Assembly (NCBI GenBank): GCA_039587535.1
Contig: JBDHIF010000004.1
Span: forward strand, 59,243 to 123,242
Length of the DNA: 64,000 nucleotides
Source: JAWLHJ01 sp039587535
GTDB taxonomy: Bacteria > Gemmatimonadota > Gemmatimonadetes > Longimicrobiales > Gaopeijiaceae
Direction: 5' to 3'
The notes under the pieces were generated by a model. The model ran no database searches. It saw nothing but the letters and a program-made list of their open reading frames with translations, and was not told the origin of the DNA. Every line of letters starts with the position of its first letter. The stretch's first letter is position 1. This document shows, piece by piece, positions 51,661-60,240 of the stretch. A program made the translations under genes and the position numbers.

Positions 51661-51930
51661 ATGGAAAGCATGGAGCTGATCGCCGCCGTCTCGATCGCGG
51701 TCGCGGGCTTCACCATCGCAGTCGGCAGCATAGCGCCCGCCCTCGGCGAAGCACGCGCGCTGGCCCAGGCCCTCGACTCCATCGCGCAGCAGCCCGACAT
51801 GGCGAACACCGTGACGCGCACGTTGTTCGTGGGCATGGCGATGGTCGAATCCACGGCCATCTACTGCCTGGTGGTCTCGCTGATCCTGATCTTCGCCAAT
51901 CCGTTCTGGACGCAGGTAGCGGGAGGCTGA
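51661..51930 (+). CDS. atpE: N-ATPase subunit c with Na+-type ion site
   Basis: An 89-residue proteolipid hairpin with a loop at about residues 41-50 (Q-Q-P-D-M). Helix 1 has E30 in P-A-L-G-E-A-R. Helix 2 has V62-E63-S64-T65-A-I-Y68. The E-S-T-x-x-Y pattern and the second carboxylate on helix 1 match Na+-binding rings (as in Ilyobacter and other N-ATPases) and not H+-only rings, so Na+ coupling is predicted. A good C-A-G-G-A-G ribosome site lies just before the ATG, probably because many copies are needed. Confidence 0.95.
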   Translation: MESMELIAAVSIAVAGFTIAVGSIAPALGEARALAQALDSIAQQPDMANTVTRTLFVGMAMVESTAIYCLVVSLILIFANPFWTQVAGG

Positions 51931-51933
51931 TGC

Positions 51934-52698
51934 GTGGCGATCGACTGGTTCACGCTCGTAGCGCAGGTCCTGAACTTCGTCATCCTTCTGTTCCTGCTGA
52001 AGCGATTCCTGTACCGGCCGGTCCTCGACGCGATCGAGCAACGCGAGCAGCGGATCCGCGACCGGATGGACGAGGCGCGGCGCAAAGAGGAGGAGGCCGA
52101 GACCGAGGGCCGCGAGCTGCGTGAGCGTCGGGCCCAACTGGAGGCCCGACGGACGGAGCTGCTGGAGGAGGCACGAGAGGAGGCCGAGACCCGGCGCAAG
52201 GAGCTGGCCGAGGAGATCCTCGTAAAGACGGACAGAATGCGGGAAGATTGGCGCGAAGCCCTGAGAAGGCAGCAGGAGACCTTCCTCCAGGAGCTCCGAA
52301 GGAGGATCGGGCAGGAAGCCTACGCCCTGACGGCCCGCGCCCTGCGCGACCTGGCCGACGCCGATCTGGAGGACCAGGTGATCCGGGTCTTCCTGGATCG
52401 GGTCCGCGCGATGGACGAGGAGGACCGCGCCGACTTCGTATCTGCTCTGGAGGAGTCGTCGGTCCGCCCGGAGGTCCACACGGCCTTCGAGCTCGATGCC
52501 GACCGCCGGGCGCGCATCGTGGAAACCGTCGCCGACTGGGTCGGCTCGGATGTGGAGCTGCGCTTCGAGGCGGACGCAGACCTGGCTCTGGGCATAGAGG
52601 TCCGGGTCGGAGACCGGAAGGTGGGGTGGAGCGTGGGCAGCTACCTGGAAGAGATGGAGGCCCGGGCACGCACCTTCCTCGAGGCCGAGACGCGATGA
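51934..52698 (+). CDS. atpF: N-ATPase stator subunit b with delta-like C-terminal domain
   Basis: A 254-residue protein. Residues 7-27 form one membrane helix, and a charged coiled coil fills about 30-140. The last 100 residues (V-H-T-A-F-E-L-D-A-D-R-R-A-R-I, then L-E-F/R-F-E-A-D, then G-I-E-V-R-V-G-D-R-K) resemble the C-terminal domain of delta/OSCP. That would explain why no separate atpH is present in the operon. The GTG start is four bases after the atpE stop. Confidence 0.9.
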   Translation: MAIDWFTLVAQVLNFVILLFLLKRFLYRPVLDAIEQREQRIRDRMDEARRKEEEAETEGRELRERRAQLEARRTELLEEAREEAETRRKELAEEILVKTDRMREDWREALRRQQETFLQELRRRIGQEAYALTARALRDLADADLEDQVIRVFLDRVRAMDEEDRADFVSALEESSVRPEVHTAFELDADRRARIVETVADWVGSDVELRFEADADLALGIEVRVGDRKVGWSVGSYLEEMEARARTFLEAETR

Positions 52699-54242
52699 CC
52701 GAGTCCACCCAGGACCCGTCCGCGCTGGACCTTCCCGATCTCCGCGGGGAAGTCTCGCGGGTCGCCGACACCCTCTCGCGAGCCCGCTCCGAGCACCGTG
52801 CCCGAGTGGCCGTGCGCGAAGTCGGCGTGGTGCGCTCGGTGTCCAAGGGAACGGCGCGTATCGATGGGCTTTCCAGCGTCACCACCGACGAGATCCTGGA
52901 GCTCGAAGGCGGCGTCCGGGCGATCGTCTTCAACCTGGATCCGGACGAGGTCGGGGTCATCCTGCTGGGCGACGAGGAGCGGGTGGAGGCCGGAGCGGAG
53001 GCGCGCGGCACCGGGAGCGTGCTCCGCGTTCCCGTGGGAGAAGAGCTGCTGGGCCGGGTGATCGATCCGCTCGGGCAGCCCCTCGACGGTGGCCCGGAAC
53101 TGCCGCCGTTACGAGAACGCGAGGCGGACGCACCGGCCCCCGCCATCATGCACCGGGGCCCTGTTCGTGTCCCCCTCCAGACCGGAATCAAGGTCGTCGA
53201 CGCTCTTGTCCCCATCGGACGGGGCCAACGGGAGCTCATCCTGGGGGACCGACAGACGGGCAAGACCGCTATCGCCACGGACGCGATCATCAACCAACGG
53301 GATCACGACGTCGTGTGCGTCTACTGCGCCGTGGGTCAGCGTGGAGCGTCGGTGGCCGGCGTCATCCAGGAGCTCGAGTCGAACAACGCGCTGGACCACA
53401 CCATCGTCGTCGTGGCCTCCGGCGAGGATCCCCCGGGACTCCAGTTCATGGCGCCTTACGCGGCCACTGCCATGGCCGAGCACTTCATGGACCAGGGGCG
53501 CGACGTCCTGGTGGTCTACGATGACCTCACCAAGCACGCCCGGGCCTACCGTGAGTTGTCGCTCCTGCTCCGGCGCCCACCAGGGCGCGAGGGTTACCCC
53601 GGGGACATCTTCTACATCCACGCCCGCCTCCTCGAGCGCTCCACCCGGATGCGTCCTGAGCACGGAGGCGGATCCCTGACGGCGCTCCCCGTGGTGGAGA
53701 CGCAGGCCGGCAACCTGTCCGCGTACATCCCCACGAATCTGGTCTCCATCACCGACGGGCAGATCTACCTGGCACCCGACCTCTTCCAAAAGGGCGTCCT
53801 GCCCGCCGTGGACGTGGGACGCTCCGTCTCGAGGGTGGGCGGAAGCGCTCAGCTTCCCGCCTACCGAGCCGTCGTCCGCGACCTGAAGCTCGCCTATGCC
53901 CAGTTCGGTGAGCTCGAGGTGTTTTCCCGCTTCGCGGCCCAGCTGGACGAAGAAACCCGGCGCAGCCTGGACCGGGGGCGCCGGGTTCGCGAGGTGCTCA
54001 AGCAGGACCAGACCGCGGCCCTCGACGTGGGCGACCAGATCGCCGTGCTGCTGGCCGCAACCGAAGGCCTGTTCGACGACGTGGCTCTGGAAGACATGGA
54101 GGAAGTGCAGAAGCGGGTCCTTGCCCGAGCTCGCGCGCACCTGCCCGAGGTCCGCCGCAGGATCCTCGAGGGTGAGGAGCTGTCCGATGACGACCGGGCC
54201 GCGCTCACACGCGAAGCCCGGGCTGCCATCGAGGAGGACTGA
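52695..54242 (+). CDS. atpA: N-ATPase subunit alpha
   Basis: A 515-residue non-catalytic nucleotide-binding subunit. The P-loop G-D-R-Q-T-G-K-T is at 184-191, and V-V-Y-D-D-L-T-K-H-A provides Walker B. The ATG overlaps the atpF stop (ATGA). Strong conservation to the normal C-terminal helical domain indicates a complete chain. Confidence 0.95.
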   Translation: MTESTQDPSALDLPDLRGEVSRVADTLSRARSEHRARVAVREVGVVRSVSKGTARIDGLSSVTTDEILELEGGVRAIVFNLDPDEVGVILLGDEERVEAGAEARGTGSVLRVPVGEELLGRVIDPLGQPLDGGPELPPLREREADAPAPAIMHRGPVRVPLQTGIKVVDALVPIGRGQRELILGDRQTGKTAIATDAIINQRDHDVVCVYCAVGQRGASVAGVIQELESNNALDHTIVVVASGEDPPGLQFMAPYAATAMAEHFMDQGRDVLVVYDDLTKHARAYRELSLLLRRPPGREGYPGDIFYIHARLLERSTRMRPEHGGGSLTALPVVETQAGNLSAYIPTNLVSITDGQIYLAPDLFQKGVLPAVDVGRSVSRVGGSAQLPAYRAVVRDLKLAYAQFGELEVFSRFAAQLDEETRRSLDRGRRVREVLKQDQTAALDVGDQIAVLLAATEGLFDDVALEDMEEVQKRVLARARAHLPEVRRRILEGEELSDDDRAALTREARAAIEED

Positions 54243-54246
54243 CAAG

Positions 54247-55173
54247 ATGCAGACCGCGGATCAGATCGGTCGGCAGCTCCAGAGCGCCCGGGACCTTCAC
54301 TCCATCAGCCGCGCGATGAAGGCCCTGTCTGCCGTGCGCATCAGGCACAGCCGTCGCGCCGTCGAGTCCCTGGAGCGATACGGACGAACGGTGGAGCTGG
54401 CGCTGCAGATCGCCCTCCGAAATCGACCTGCTGGGCTCCGCCTCACCGAGGAGGACGTAGGACCCAGAGCCGGAGCCGTGGTGTTCGGGTCCGACCTCGG
54501 GTTGGCCGGACGCTTCAACATCCGCATCACGGAACACGCGGTGGAGCACATGACCCGGCTCCACCCGGAGCCTCGGGACCGCTTCGTGATCGCCGTCGGG
54601 GCCAGGGTGGAGGGGACCATGGAGCGAGCCGGTGAGGCGGTGGCGGGGTCGTTCCCGTCACCGGACTCCGTCGACGCCATCGTCGGCACAGTGCAGGAGC
54701 TCCTCCTCGCGATCGAGTCCTTCCGCACCCGGGAGGGCGTGGATCGCTTCTACCTCTTCTACAACCACTACCACTCCGGTGCGACCTACCGGCCGCACAT
54801 GGTGCACCTGCTGCCCCTCAACCTCGAATGGCTGTCCGGGCTCGAGCGCCGTCCCTGGCCGTCGCCCGTCCTGCCCCGCTTTCGCGTAGGGTGGAAGCAG
54901 CTGTTCAGCGAGTTGGTCCGAGAGCACCTGTTCGTGTCCCTCTTCCAGGCCGCGGCCCGCTCACAGGCCGCCGAGAACGCGAGCCGTCTGGCCTCCATGG
55001 AGGCCGCGGAGCGTCGGATCGAGGAGCGCATCGGGAACCTGCAGGGCCGCTTCAACCAGCAGCGACAGCAGGGTATCACCGAAGAGCTCCTGGACCTCGT
55101 AACGGGATTCCTGGCGTCGGAAGACAACGAGCGCGAGTCGCGGGCCGAGCCGTCCGGCGCCCTCGAGACCTGA
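54247..55173 (+). CDS. atpG: N-ATPase subunit gamma
   Basis: A 308-residue rotor shaft. The N-terminal coil (Q-L-Q-S-A-R-D-L-H-S-I-S-R-A-M-K-A-L-S-A-V) and the C-terminal coil are clear. The middle domain is more divergent than in standard F-ATPases, which is usual for N-ATPases. It is the last gene of the operon; no delta gene follows. Confidence 0.9.
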   Translation: MQTADQIGRQLQSARDLHSISRAMKALSAVRIRHSRRAVESLERYGRTVELALQIALRNRPAGLRLTEEDVGPRAGAVVFGSDLGLAGRFNIRITEHAVEHMTRLHPEPRDRFVIAVGARVEGTMERAGEAVAGSFPSPDSVDAIVGTVQELLLAIESFRTREGVDRFYLFYNHYHSGATYRPHMVHLLPLNLEWLSGLERRPWPSPVLPRFRVGWKQLFSELVREHLFVSLFQAAARSQAAENASRLASMEAAERRIEERIGNLQGRFNQQRQQGITEELLDLVTGFLASEDNERESRAEPSGALET

Positions 55174-55208
55174 CCGAAGGACCGCCCCGGGGGGACCCGA
55201 TGCTCGAG

Positions 55209-55227
55209 GGTCGGGGTAGCTCCGACC
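55209..55227 (+). terminator. Short hairpin at the end of the N-ATPase operon
   Basis: A 6-bp stem (55209-55214 with 55222-55227) in the 89-base gap before the LLM oxidoreductase gene. No T-run follows. It is weak on its own. Confidence 0.35.
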
Positions 55228-55262
55228 GCCCGTTCCCGTGACACCTCGCGCCCGCATTGAAC

Positions 55263-56300
55263 ATGACCCGCCTGAAGCTCGGTATCGTCGATCAGTCTCC
55301 CGTGCCGAACGGAAGCGATGCCCGTGCGGCGGTGGCGTCCACACTCGAGCTGGCCCTCCTCGCGGACCGCCTGGGCTTCTCTCGCTACTGGCTCGCCGAG
55401 CATCACAGCACCAACTCGTTCGCCGGCTCGGCGCCCGAGGTGCTGATTCCCCGGGTCGCGTCCATGACCGAGCGCATTCGCGTAGGGTCGGGAGGTGTCA
55501 TGCTTCCGCACTACTCACCGTACAAGGTGGCGGAGCAATTCCGCATGCTTCAGACGCTCTTCCCCGGCCGGATCGATCTGGGCCTGGGTCGAGCGCCGGC
55601 GGGTACGGGGCGGGCCGCGCAGGCGCTTCGGTACGGTCGCCCAGGGCTCCCGGTGGAGCAGTTCCCCCAACAGCTGGAGGACCTGGCGGGTTGGTTGGGC
55701 GAATCGCTCGACCCGGATCACCCGTTCGCAAAGGTTCGCGCCACACCGAGAGGCAAAGATGTCCCCGAGATGTGGATGCTCGCCTCGAGTGGCACGACGG
55801 CGGAAGTGGCGGCCCGGCTGGGGCTGGGCTACTCGTTCGCCCAGTTCATCAGCGGAGTGGACGGCAGTCGGGCGGTGCGGGCGTACCTCGAACGATTCCA
55901 GCCCAGCGAACATCGTCCGGATCCGGCGGCGAACATGGGGATCGGCGTGCTTTGCGCCGAGACACAGGAGGAAGCCGAGTGGCTTTCGCTGAGCCTCCAC
56001 CTCTGGCGCATGCGCATCATGCGCGGCGTCGATCGAGGTATTCCCTCACCCGAGCAGGCCAAGGAGGAGTTCGAGGCCTGGGGCGTGCCCATCTCGGAGC
56101 TCCTGGCCGATGAGAGTCGCGTGGTGGTGGGGGACCCGGGACAGGTACGCCAAGCACTTCTGACCCTGGCTGAACGCTACGGCGTCAACGAGCTGATGAC
56201 GGTCACGGTCACCCACGACCTGAGCGCCCGCCGACGCTCCTACGAGCTCCTGGCCGAGGCGATGGAGCTCGAGACGCTGGAGGTCCCGGCGGCGTTCTGA
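55263..56300 (+). CDS. LLM-class flavin-dependent oxidoreductase (bacterial-luciferase-like)
   Basis: A 345-residue TIM-barrel flavoenzyme with Y-W-L-A-E-H-H-S, V-G-S-G-G-V-M-L and the typical P-G-R-I-D-L-G-L-G-R-A-P-A-G-T segment. It belongs to the MsnO8/YvbT-like subgroup that uses FMN or F420, and which cofactor it binds is unclear. It starts at the ATG at 55263, two codons after a TTG. Its last 61 bases overlap the C-terminal end of ppk1 on the opposite strand. Confidence 0.88.
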   Translation: MTRLKLGIVDQSPVPNGSDARAAVASTLELALLADRLGFSRYWLAEHHSTNSFAGSAPEVLIPRVASMTERIRVGSGGVMLPHYSPYKVAEQFRMLQTLFPGRIDLGLGRAPAGTGRAAQALRYGRPGLPVEQFPQQLEDLAGWLGESLDPDHPFAKVRATPRGKDVPEMWMLASSGTTAEVAARLGLGYSFAQFISGVDGSRAVRAYLERFQPSEHRPDPAANMGIGVLCAETQEEAEWLSLSLHLWRMRIMRGVDRGIPSPEQAKEEFEAWGVPISELLADESRVVVGDPGQVRQALLTLAERYGVNELMTVTVTHDLSARRRSYELLAEAMELETLEVPAAF

Positions 56301-58480
56301 GCCGGGGCTCGGCTCATACGCCGGCGGCGGCGAGTGCCCCGCCCTTCATCCTCGCGCCCGCGTGTCGCGTCCTCCATGAGCGTGCGGTGGAGGTCCACCC
56401 GCGGCTCACCCGACTGCGGCTCACGTCGGTGGTAGACCCCATTGGCGTCCAACGCCCAGGCGAGGCAGTTGTCGGCCATGGCCAACTCCAGAATACGAGT
56501 GAGACGCTGCCGCAAGTCGGGATCGAGGATAGGCGCCAAGGCCTCGACGCGGCTGTCCAGATTTCGCTTCCGCCAGTCGGCACTCCCCATGAACACTTCC
56601 GCGTCCCCGTCGTTGCCGAAGAGGAAGATGCGGTCGTGCTCCAGAAAGCGTCCGATGATGCTCACCACCCGGATGTTCTCGCTGACGCCCGCGAGGCCTG
56701 GCCGCAGGCTGCAGTGGCCCCGGATGACCAGGTCGATCGTGACGCCCGCGCGGGAGGCTTCGTACAGCTTCCGGACGATCACCTCGTCGTCCAGCGCGTT
56801 CATCTTGGCGATGATCCGCCCGACGCGGCCCGCCGACGCATGGTCGATCTCTCGCTGGATGAGCTCCAGGAAGCGGGTACGCATGGCGGCGGGTGCTACG
56901 ACGAGCCGATCATAGGTCTGCCCTGGCGCAACCCCGGTCACCGAGTGGAAGAGACGGACGAGGTCGGCACCGATGGTGGCGTCGCACGTGAGGAGTCCCA
57001 GATCCGTGTAGATCCGTGCGTTCCCCGCGTGGTAGTTCCCCGTCCCGATGTGGCAGTAAGTGCGGGGATGTCCATCCTCCTCCCGGATGATGAGCATGGC
57101 CTTCGCATGGGTCTTGAGCCCCAGGACACCGTAGGTGACGTGCACACCCGCCGTCTCCAGAATGCGTGCCCACTCGATGTTGTTCTGCTCGTCGAAGCGC
57201 GCCTTTACCTCGACCATCACCGCCACTTGCTTCCCCTTCGCCGCAGCCCGGAGCAAGGCTTCCACGATGCTCGAACGCTCCGACGTCCGGTACAGGGTCT
57301 GCTTGATGGCGAGGACCGCCGGGTCCTCAGCGGCCGCCCACGCAAGGCGCTGCACGCTGGCGGTGAAGGACTCGTAGGGGTGATGGACGAGGAGGTCGCC
57401 ATCGCGGATGATGGAGAAGATGCTCCGGTCTCCAGCGTCCTCTTCCTCACGGGTGGACAGCCTGGCGGGCACCACCGGCTCCCAATGGGGGAACCGGTGC
57501 TCCGGCAGATCCACGTCGGCCAGCTCGTGAAGCGCCTCGAGGCCCAGCTCACCGTCCAGCTCCACGAGATCGGCATCCTCCAGCTCCAACTCGGAGAGGA
57601 GAACGCGCCGGATCTGGTCCGGCATGTCCCGTTCCACTTCCAACCGGACCACCGGCGCGAGCTGACGTTCACGGAGCTCCTCGGAGATCATCTCGATCAG
57701 GTCCTCGGCCTCCTCCTCCTCCCGCTCCAGGTCGGCGTTCCGCGTCACACGGAATGCATGGACCTGTAGCACCTCCAACCCCGGGAAGAGAGCCGACACG
57801 TTGTCCCGAACCACTTCCTCGACCGCCACGAAGTCGTGGCTCCCCCCCGCATCCGGGACACGCAGCCACCGCACCCCTCGCGTCGGAACCTTCAGCCGCG
57901 CGAAGTGACGGGTATCCGGTCGCGGATCCCGCATCTCGATGGCCAGGGAAAGGCTGAGGTTGGAGATGAATGGGAATGGGTGCCCTGGATCGACCGCCAT
58001 GGGTGTGAGGATGGGGTACAGATGCTCATGGAAGTGCGCGGCCAGCGCCTCGCGCTGCCCAGGCCGCAGGGACGCGTAAGGGAGGACACGCACGCCGGCG
58101 CGCTTCTCCAGCAGGGGCTTGAGCCCATCCACCCATGCCCCATCGATGGCCTCCTGCATTTCGTGCACAGCACCACGGACCAGGCGCACGAGCTCGGAGG
58201 GAAGCCTCCCGTCCGGGGACGGCTTGGTGACGAACGCCGCCTGCTGTCTCCGCAGACCGCCCACGCGCTTCTGCACGAACTCGTCGAGATTCGAGTTGGT
58301 GATGGCCAGGAAACGCACCCGCTCCAGAACAGGCAGCGCCGGATCCAACGCCTGGGCAAGAACCCTGCGGTTGAAGTCGAGCCAGCTCAGCTCGCGATTG
58401 AAGTAGAGCGTGGGGTCGCCCAGGTCCGCATCGGGGCGGACAGGACGGGCTCGAACGGCGTGAGGAAGCTCGAGGTTCAT
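56240..58480 (-). CDS. ppk1: Polyphosphate kinase 1
   Basis: A 746-residue enzyme making polyphosphate from ATP (reversible). N-terminal F-N-R-E-L-S-W-L-D-F-N-R-R-V, H-H-P-Y-E-S-F, and the catalytic C-H-I-G-T-G-N-Y-H, with that His presumed phosphorylated, are all present. The last 60 residues are an Arg/Ser-rich tail beyond the normal end, and they overlap the 3' end of the LLM gene. It is downstream of ppx on the same strand. Two Pho-box-like repeats lie 49-67 bases upstream of its ATG. Confidence 0.95.
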   Translation of the reverse strand: MNLELPHAVRARPVRPDADLGDPTLYFNRELSWLDFNRRVLAQALDPALPVLERVRFLAITNSNLDEFVQKRVGGLRRQQAAFVTKPSPDGRLPSELVRLVRGAVHEMQEAIDGAWVDGLKPLLEKRAGVRVLPYASLRPGQREALAAHFHEHLYPILTPMAVDPGHPFPFISNLSLSLAIEMRDPRPDTRHFARLKVPTRGVRWLRVPDAGGSHDFVAVEEVVRDNVSALFPGLEVLQVHAFRVTRNADLEREEEEAEDLIEMISEELRERQLAPVVRLEVERDMPDQIRRVLLSELELEDADLVELDGELGLEALHELADVDLPEHRFPHWEPVVPARLSTREEEDAGDRSIFSIIRDGDLLVHHPYESFTASVQRLAWAAAEDPAVLAIKQTLYRTSERSSIVEALLRAAAKGKQVAVMVEVKARFDEQNNIEWARILETAGVHVTYGVLGLKTHAKAMLIIREEDGHPRTYCHIGTGNYHAGNARIYTDLGLLTCDATIGADLVRLFHSVTGVAPGQTYDRLVVAPAAMRTRFLELIQREIDHASAGRVGRIIAKMNALDDEVIVRKLYEASRAGVTIDLVIRGHCSLRPGLAGVSENIRVVSIIGRFLEHDRIFLFGNDGDAEVFMGSADWRKRNLDSRVEALAPILDPDLRQRLTRILELAMADNCLAWALDANGVYHRREPQSGEPRVDLHRTLMEDATRGREDEGRGTRRRRRMSRAPAQNAAGTSSVSSSIASARSS

Positions 58481-58528
58481 GGCAGAACACTAGTCGAGCC
58501 GGGGGAGACCGTGCATGGCGGCACCGAA

Positions 58529-58547
58529 CCGTGACAACACCGTGACA
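58529..58547 (-). promoter_or_regulatory. Pho-box-like direct repeat upstream of ppk1
   Basis: Two copies of TGTCACGG (minus-strand sense; plus-strand CCGTGACA at 58529-58536 and 58540-58547) are spaced exactly 11 bases apart. That is the period and core (TGTCA) of PhoB boxes. Only two units were found; their -35-like position relative to a promoter was not established. Confidence 0.5.
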
Positions 58548-58613
58548 CGGCGAGTTCGCGGCCCCGCTCGAGGCTCACGATCATGGGATCCGTCACTCGA
58601 TTCCCCGGGCTCA

Positions 58614-60155
58614 TCATACGGGGACCGGATTCGCTTCCAGGCGAATGGGGCGGCCGAACACCGACTCGAACATTTTCCCCTTCCGGCGCAACGCCCACTC
58701 CTCCAGCGTGAGGCTTCCCCGGGTCTCCAGCTCGAGCACCAGCCCCTCGTCCGTCCATTCCGCTTCGAGGGAGGCGACCCGTTCGATGTGCTCCCGATCG
58801 AGAGCGTCCGCGACCCTGAGGAGCGCGGCCAGCTTCCTCACGGCCTTCCGATCGTCCTTGCTCAGGGTCTCATACTCCGGGTGGCTCGTCTTCGGCTCGG
58901 ACCGGCGATGATAGCGCGCCAGCGCGGCCACGACCTGGACGTCGTCGGGCGACATGTCCGGCAGTTCCGAGTTGGCGATGAGGTACATGGAGTGCTTGTG
59001 GTGGCGCCGATAAGACACGAACTGCCCGATGTCGTGCAGAAGTGCGCCCGCCATGAGCAGGTTCCGCTCCCGTGTCCCCAGCCCGTGGAGATCCGCGAGC
59101 TGATCGAACAGCTGGAGGGAAAGCCGTGCGACCTGCCGGCCGTGGACCTCGTCGAACTGAAAGCGCCTACCGAGAGCCACCGCCGCGGAGCGGATCGTGT
59201 GCTCCCGACGGGTCGAGTGGCCGGTCTCGTCGCTGATCCAGTCCACCAGATCCAGTACGAGCCCCTCCTTCACGCCTACCCCGGGCACGACGATCTCCTC
59301 TGCCCCCGCCAGCTGCGCCACCCGCTCGTAGACCACCGACGCCGGCAGGATGACGTCTGCTCGATCCTCCCGGAGCCCCAGCTGGGAGGTCCGCTGCGCC
59401 GCGGTCATGGCCCCAAGCTTGGAGATCAGGCCATGGAGGTCTGAGAAGGGCAGGCGGGCCACCCCCCGCTCGTCGCGCGGAGCCTTCGCCAAGTCGGCCA
59501 GGGCGTCGATGTTGCCGCCGGTGGCGATGGTACCGGTGGGCCGGAACTCACCCACGGCCCGCGGGACCTTGAGCACATGGGTGTAACGCTCCAGGAGCTC
59601 CTGGTAGGCCGCCCCGGAGGGTGGTCCTTCACCCTCTTCTTGGAAGGTCTGGAGCATCCGCACCGAGCCCAGCGTGTGGGACTCGCTCCAGAGGATACCA
59701 TCCTTGTCGGCCACCGAGATCTCCACGCTGCCACCGCCCAGATCCATCATCAGCCAGCGGTGGTCACCGAAGTCCACTTCGTTCGTGACGGCGATCCAGA
59801 CCAGACGAGCTTCCTCGCTTCCCGAGATCGTCTCGAGGTGGATTCCGGACTCACGCCGCACCCGTTCGACGAGGACGCCTCCGTTGCGAGCCTCCCTGAC
59901 TGCGCTGGTGGCCACCGCGCGATAGTGGTCGATCCCCAGATCGTCCAGACGTCGACGAATCCGGAAGAGCACTGCCACCGCCGTGTCCATGGTCTCTTCC
60001 CTGAACGTCCGGGCCCGGCTGAACACATCGGTGCCGAGCCGCACCGCGACCCGCTCGCTCTCGATCTCCTGATAAACGCCAGCGGAAACCTCGGCCACTA
60101 CATACCGAATGGCGTTGGAGCCGACATCGATGGCGGCGACACGAGTCGGTTTCAT
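58614..60155 (-). CDS. ppx: Exopolyphosphatase / Ppx-GppA phosphatase with HD domain
   Basis: A 513-residue enzyme. The ASKHA-type phosphatase core (I-D-V-G-S-N-A-I-R at 9-17, M-D-L-G-G-G-S-V-E-I-S near 141-151) is followed by an HD-type C-terminal domain (L-L-H-D-I-G-Q-F near 371-378, R-Y-H-R-R). It would degrade polyphosphate made by Ppk1 and/or pppGpp. It is upstream of ppk1 on the same strand with a 133-base spacer. Confidence 0.92.
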   Translation of the reverse strand: MKPTRVAAIDVGSNAIRYVVAEVSAGVYQEIESERVAVRLGTDVFSRARTFREETMDTAVAVLFRIRRRLDDLGIDHYRAVATSAVREARNGGVLVERVRRESGIHLETISGSEEARLVWIAVTNEVDFGDHRWLMMDLGGGSVEISVADKDGILWSESHTLGSVRMLQTFQEEGEGPPSGAAYQELLERYTHVLKVPRAVGEFRPTGTIATGGNIDALADLAKAPRDERGVARLPFSDLHGLISKLGAMTAAQRTSQLGLREDRADVILPASVVYERVAQLAGAEEIVVPGVGVKEGLVLDLVDWISDETGHSTRREHTIRSAAVALGRRFQFDEVHGRQVARLSLQLFDQLADLHGLGTRERNLLMAGALLHDIGQFVSYRRHHKHSMYLIANSELPDMSPDDVQVVAALARYHRRSEPKTSHPEYETLSKDDRKAVRKLAALLRVADALDREHIERVASLEAEWTDEGLVLELETRGSLTLEEWALRRKGKMFESVFGRPIRLEANPVPV

Positions 60156-60240
60156 GGGATCGCGGGGTGCTGGGCTGGCATGGACTCAGGACTCCATCTC
60201 GAATGGAGTAGCCCGGCGGCCAGTTCGGAGCGTGCACCCA

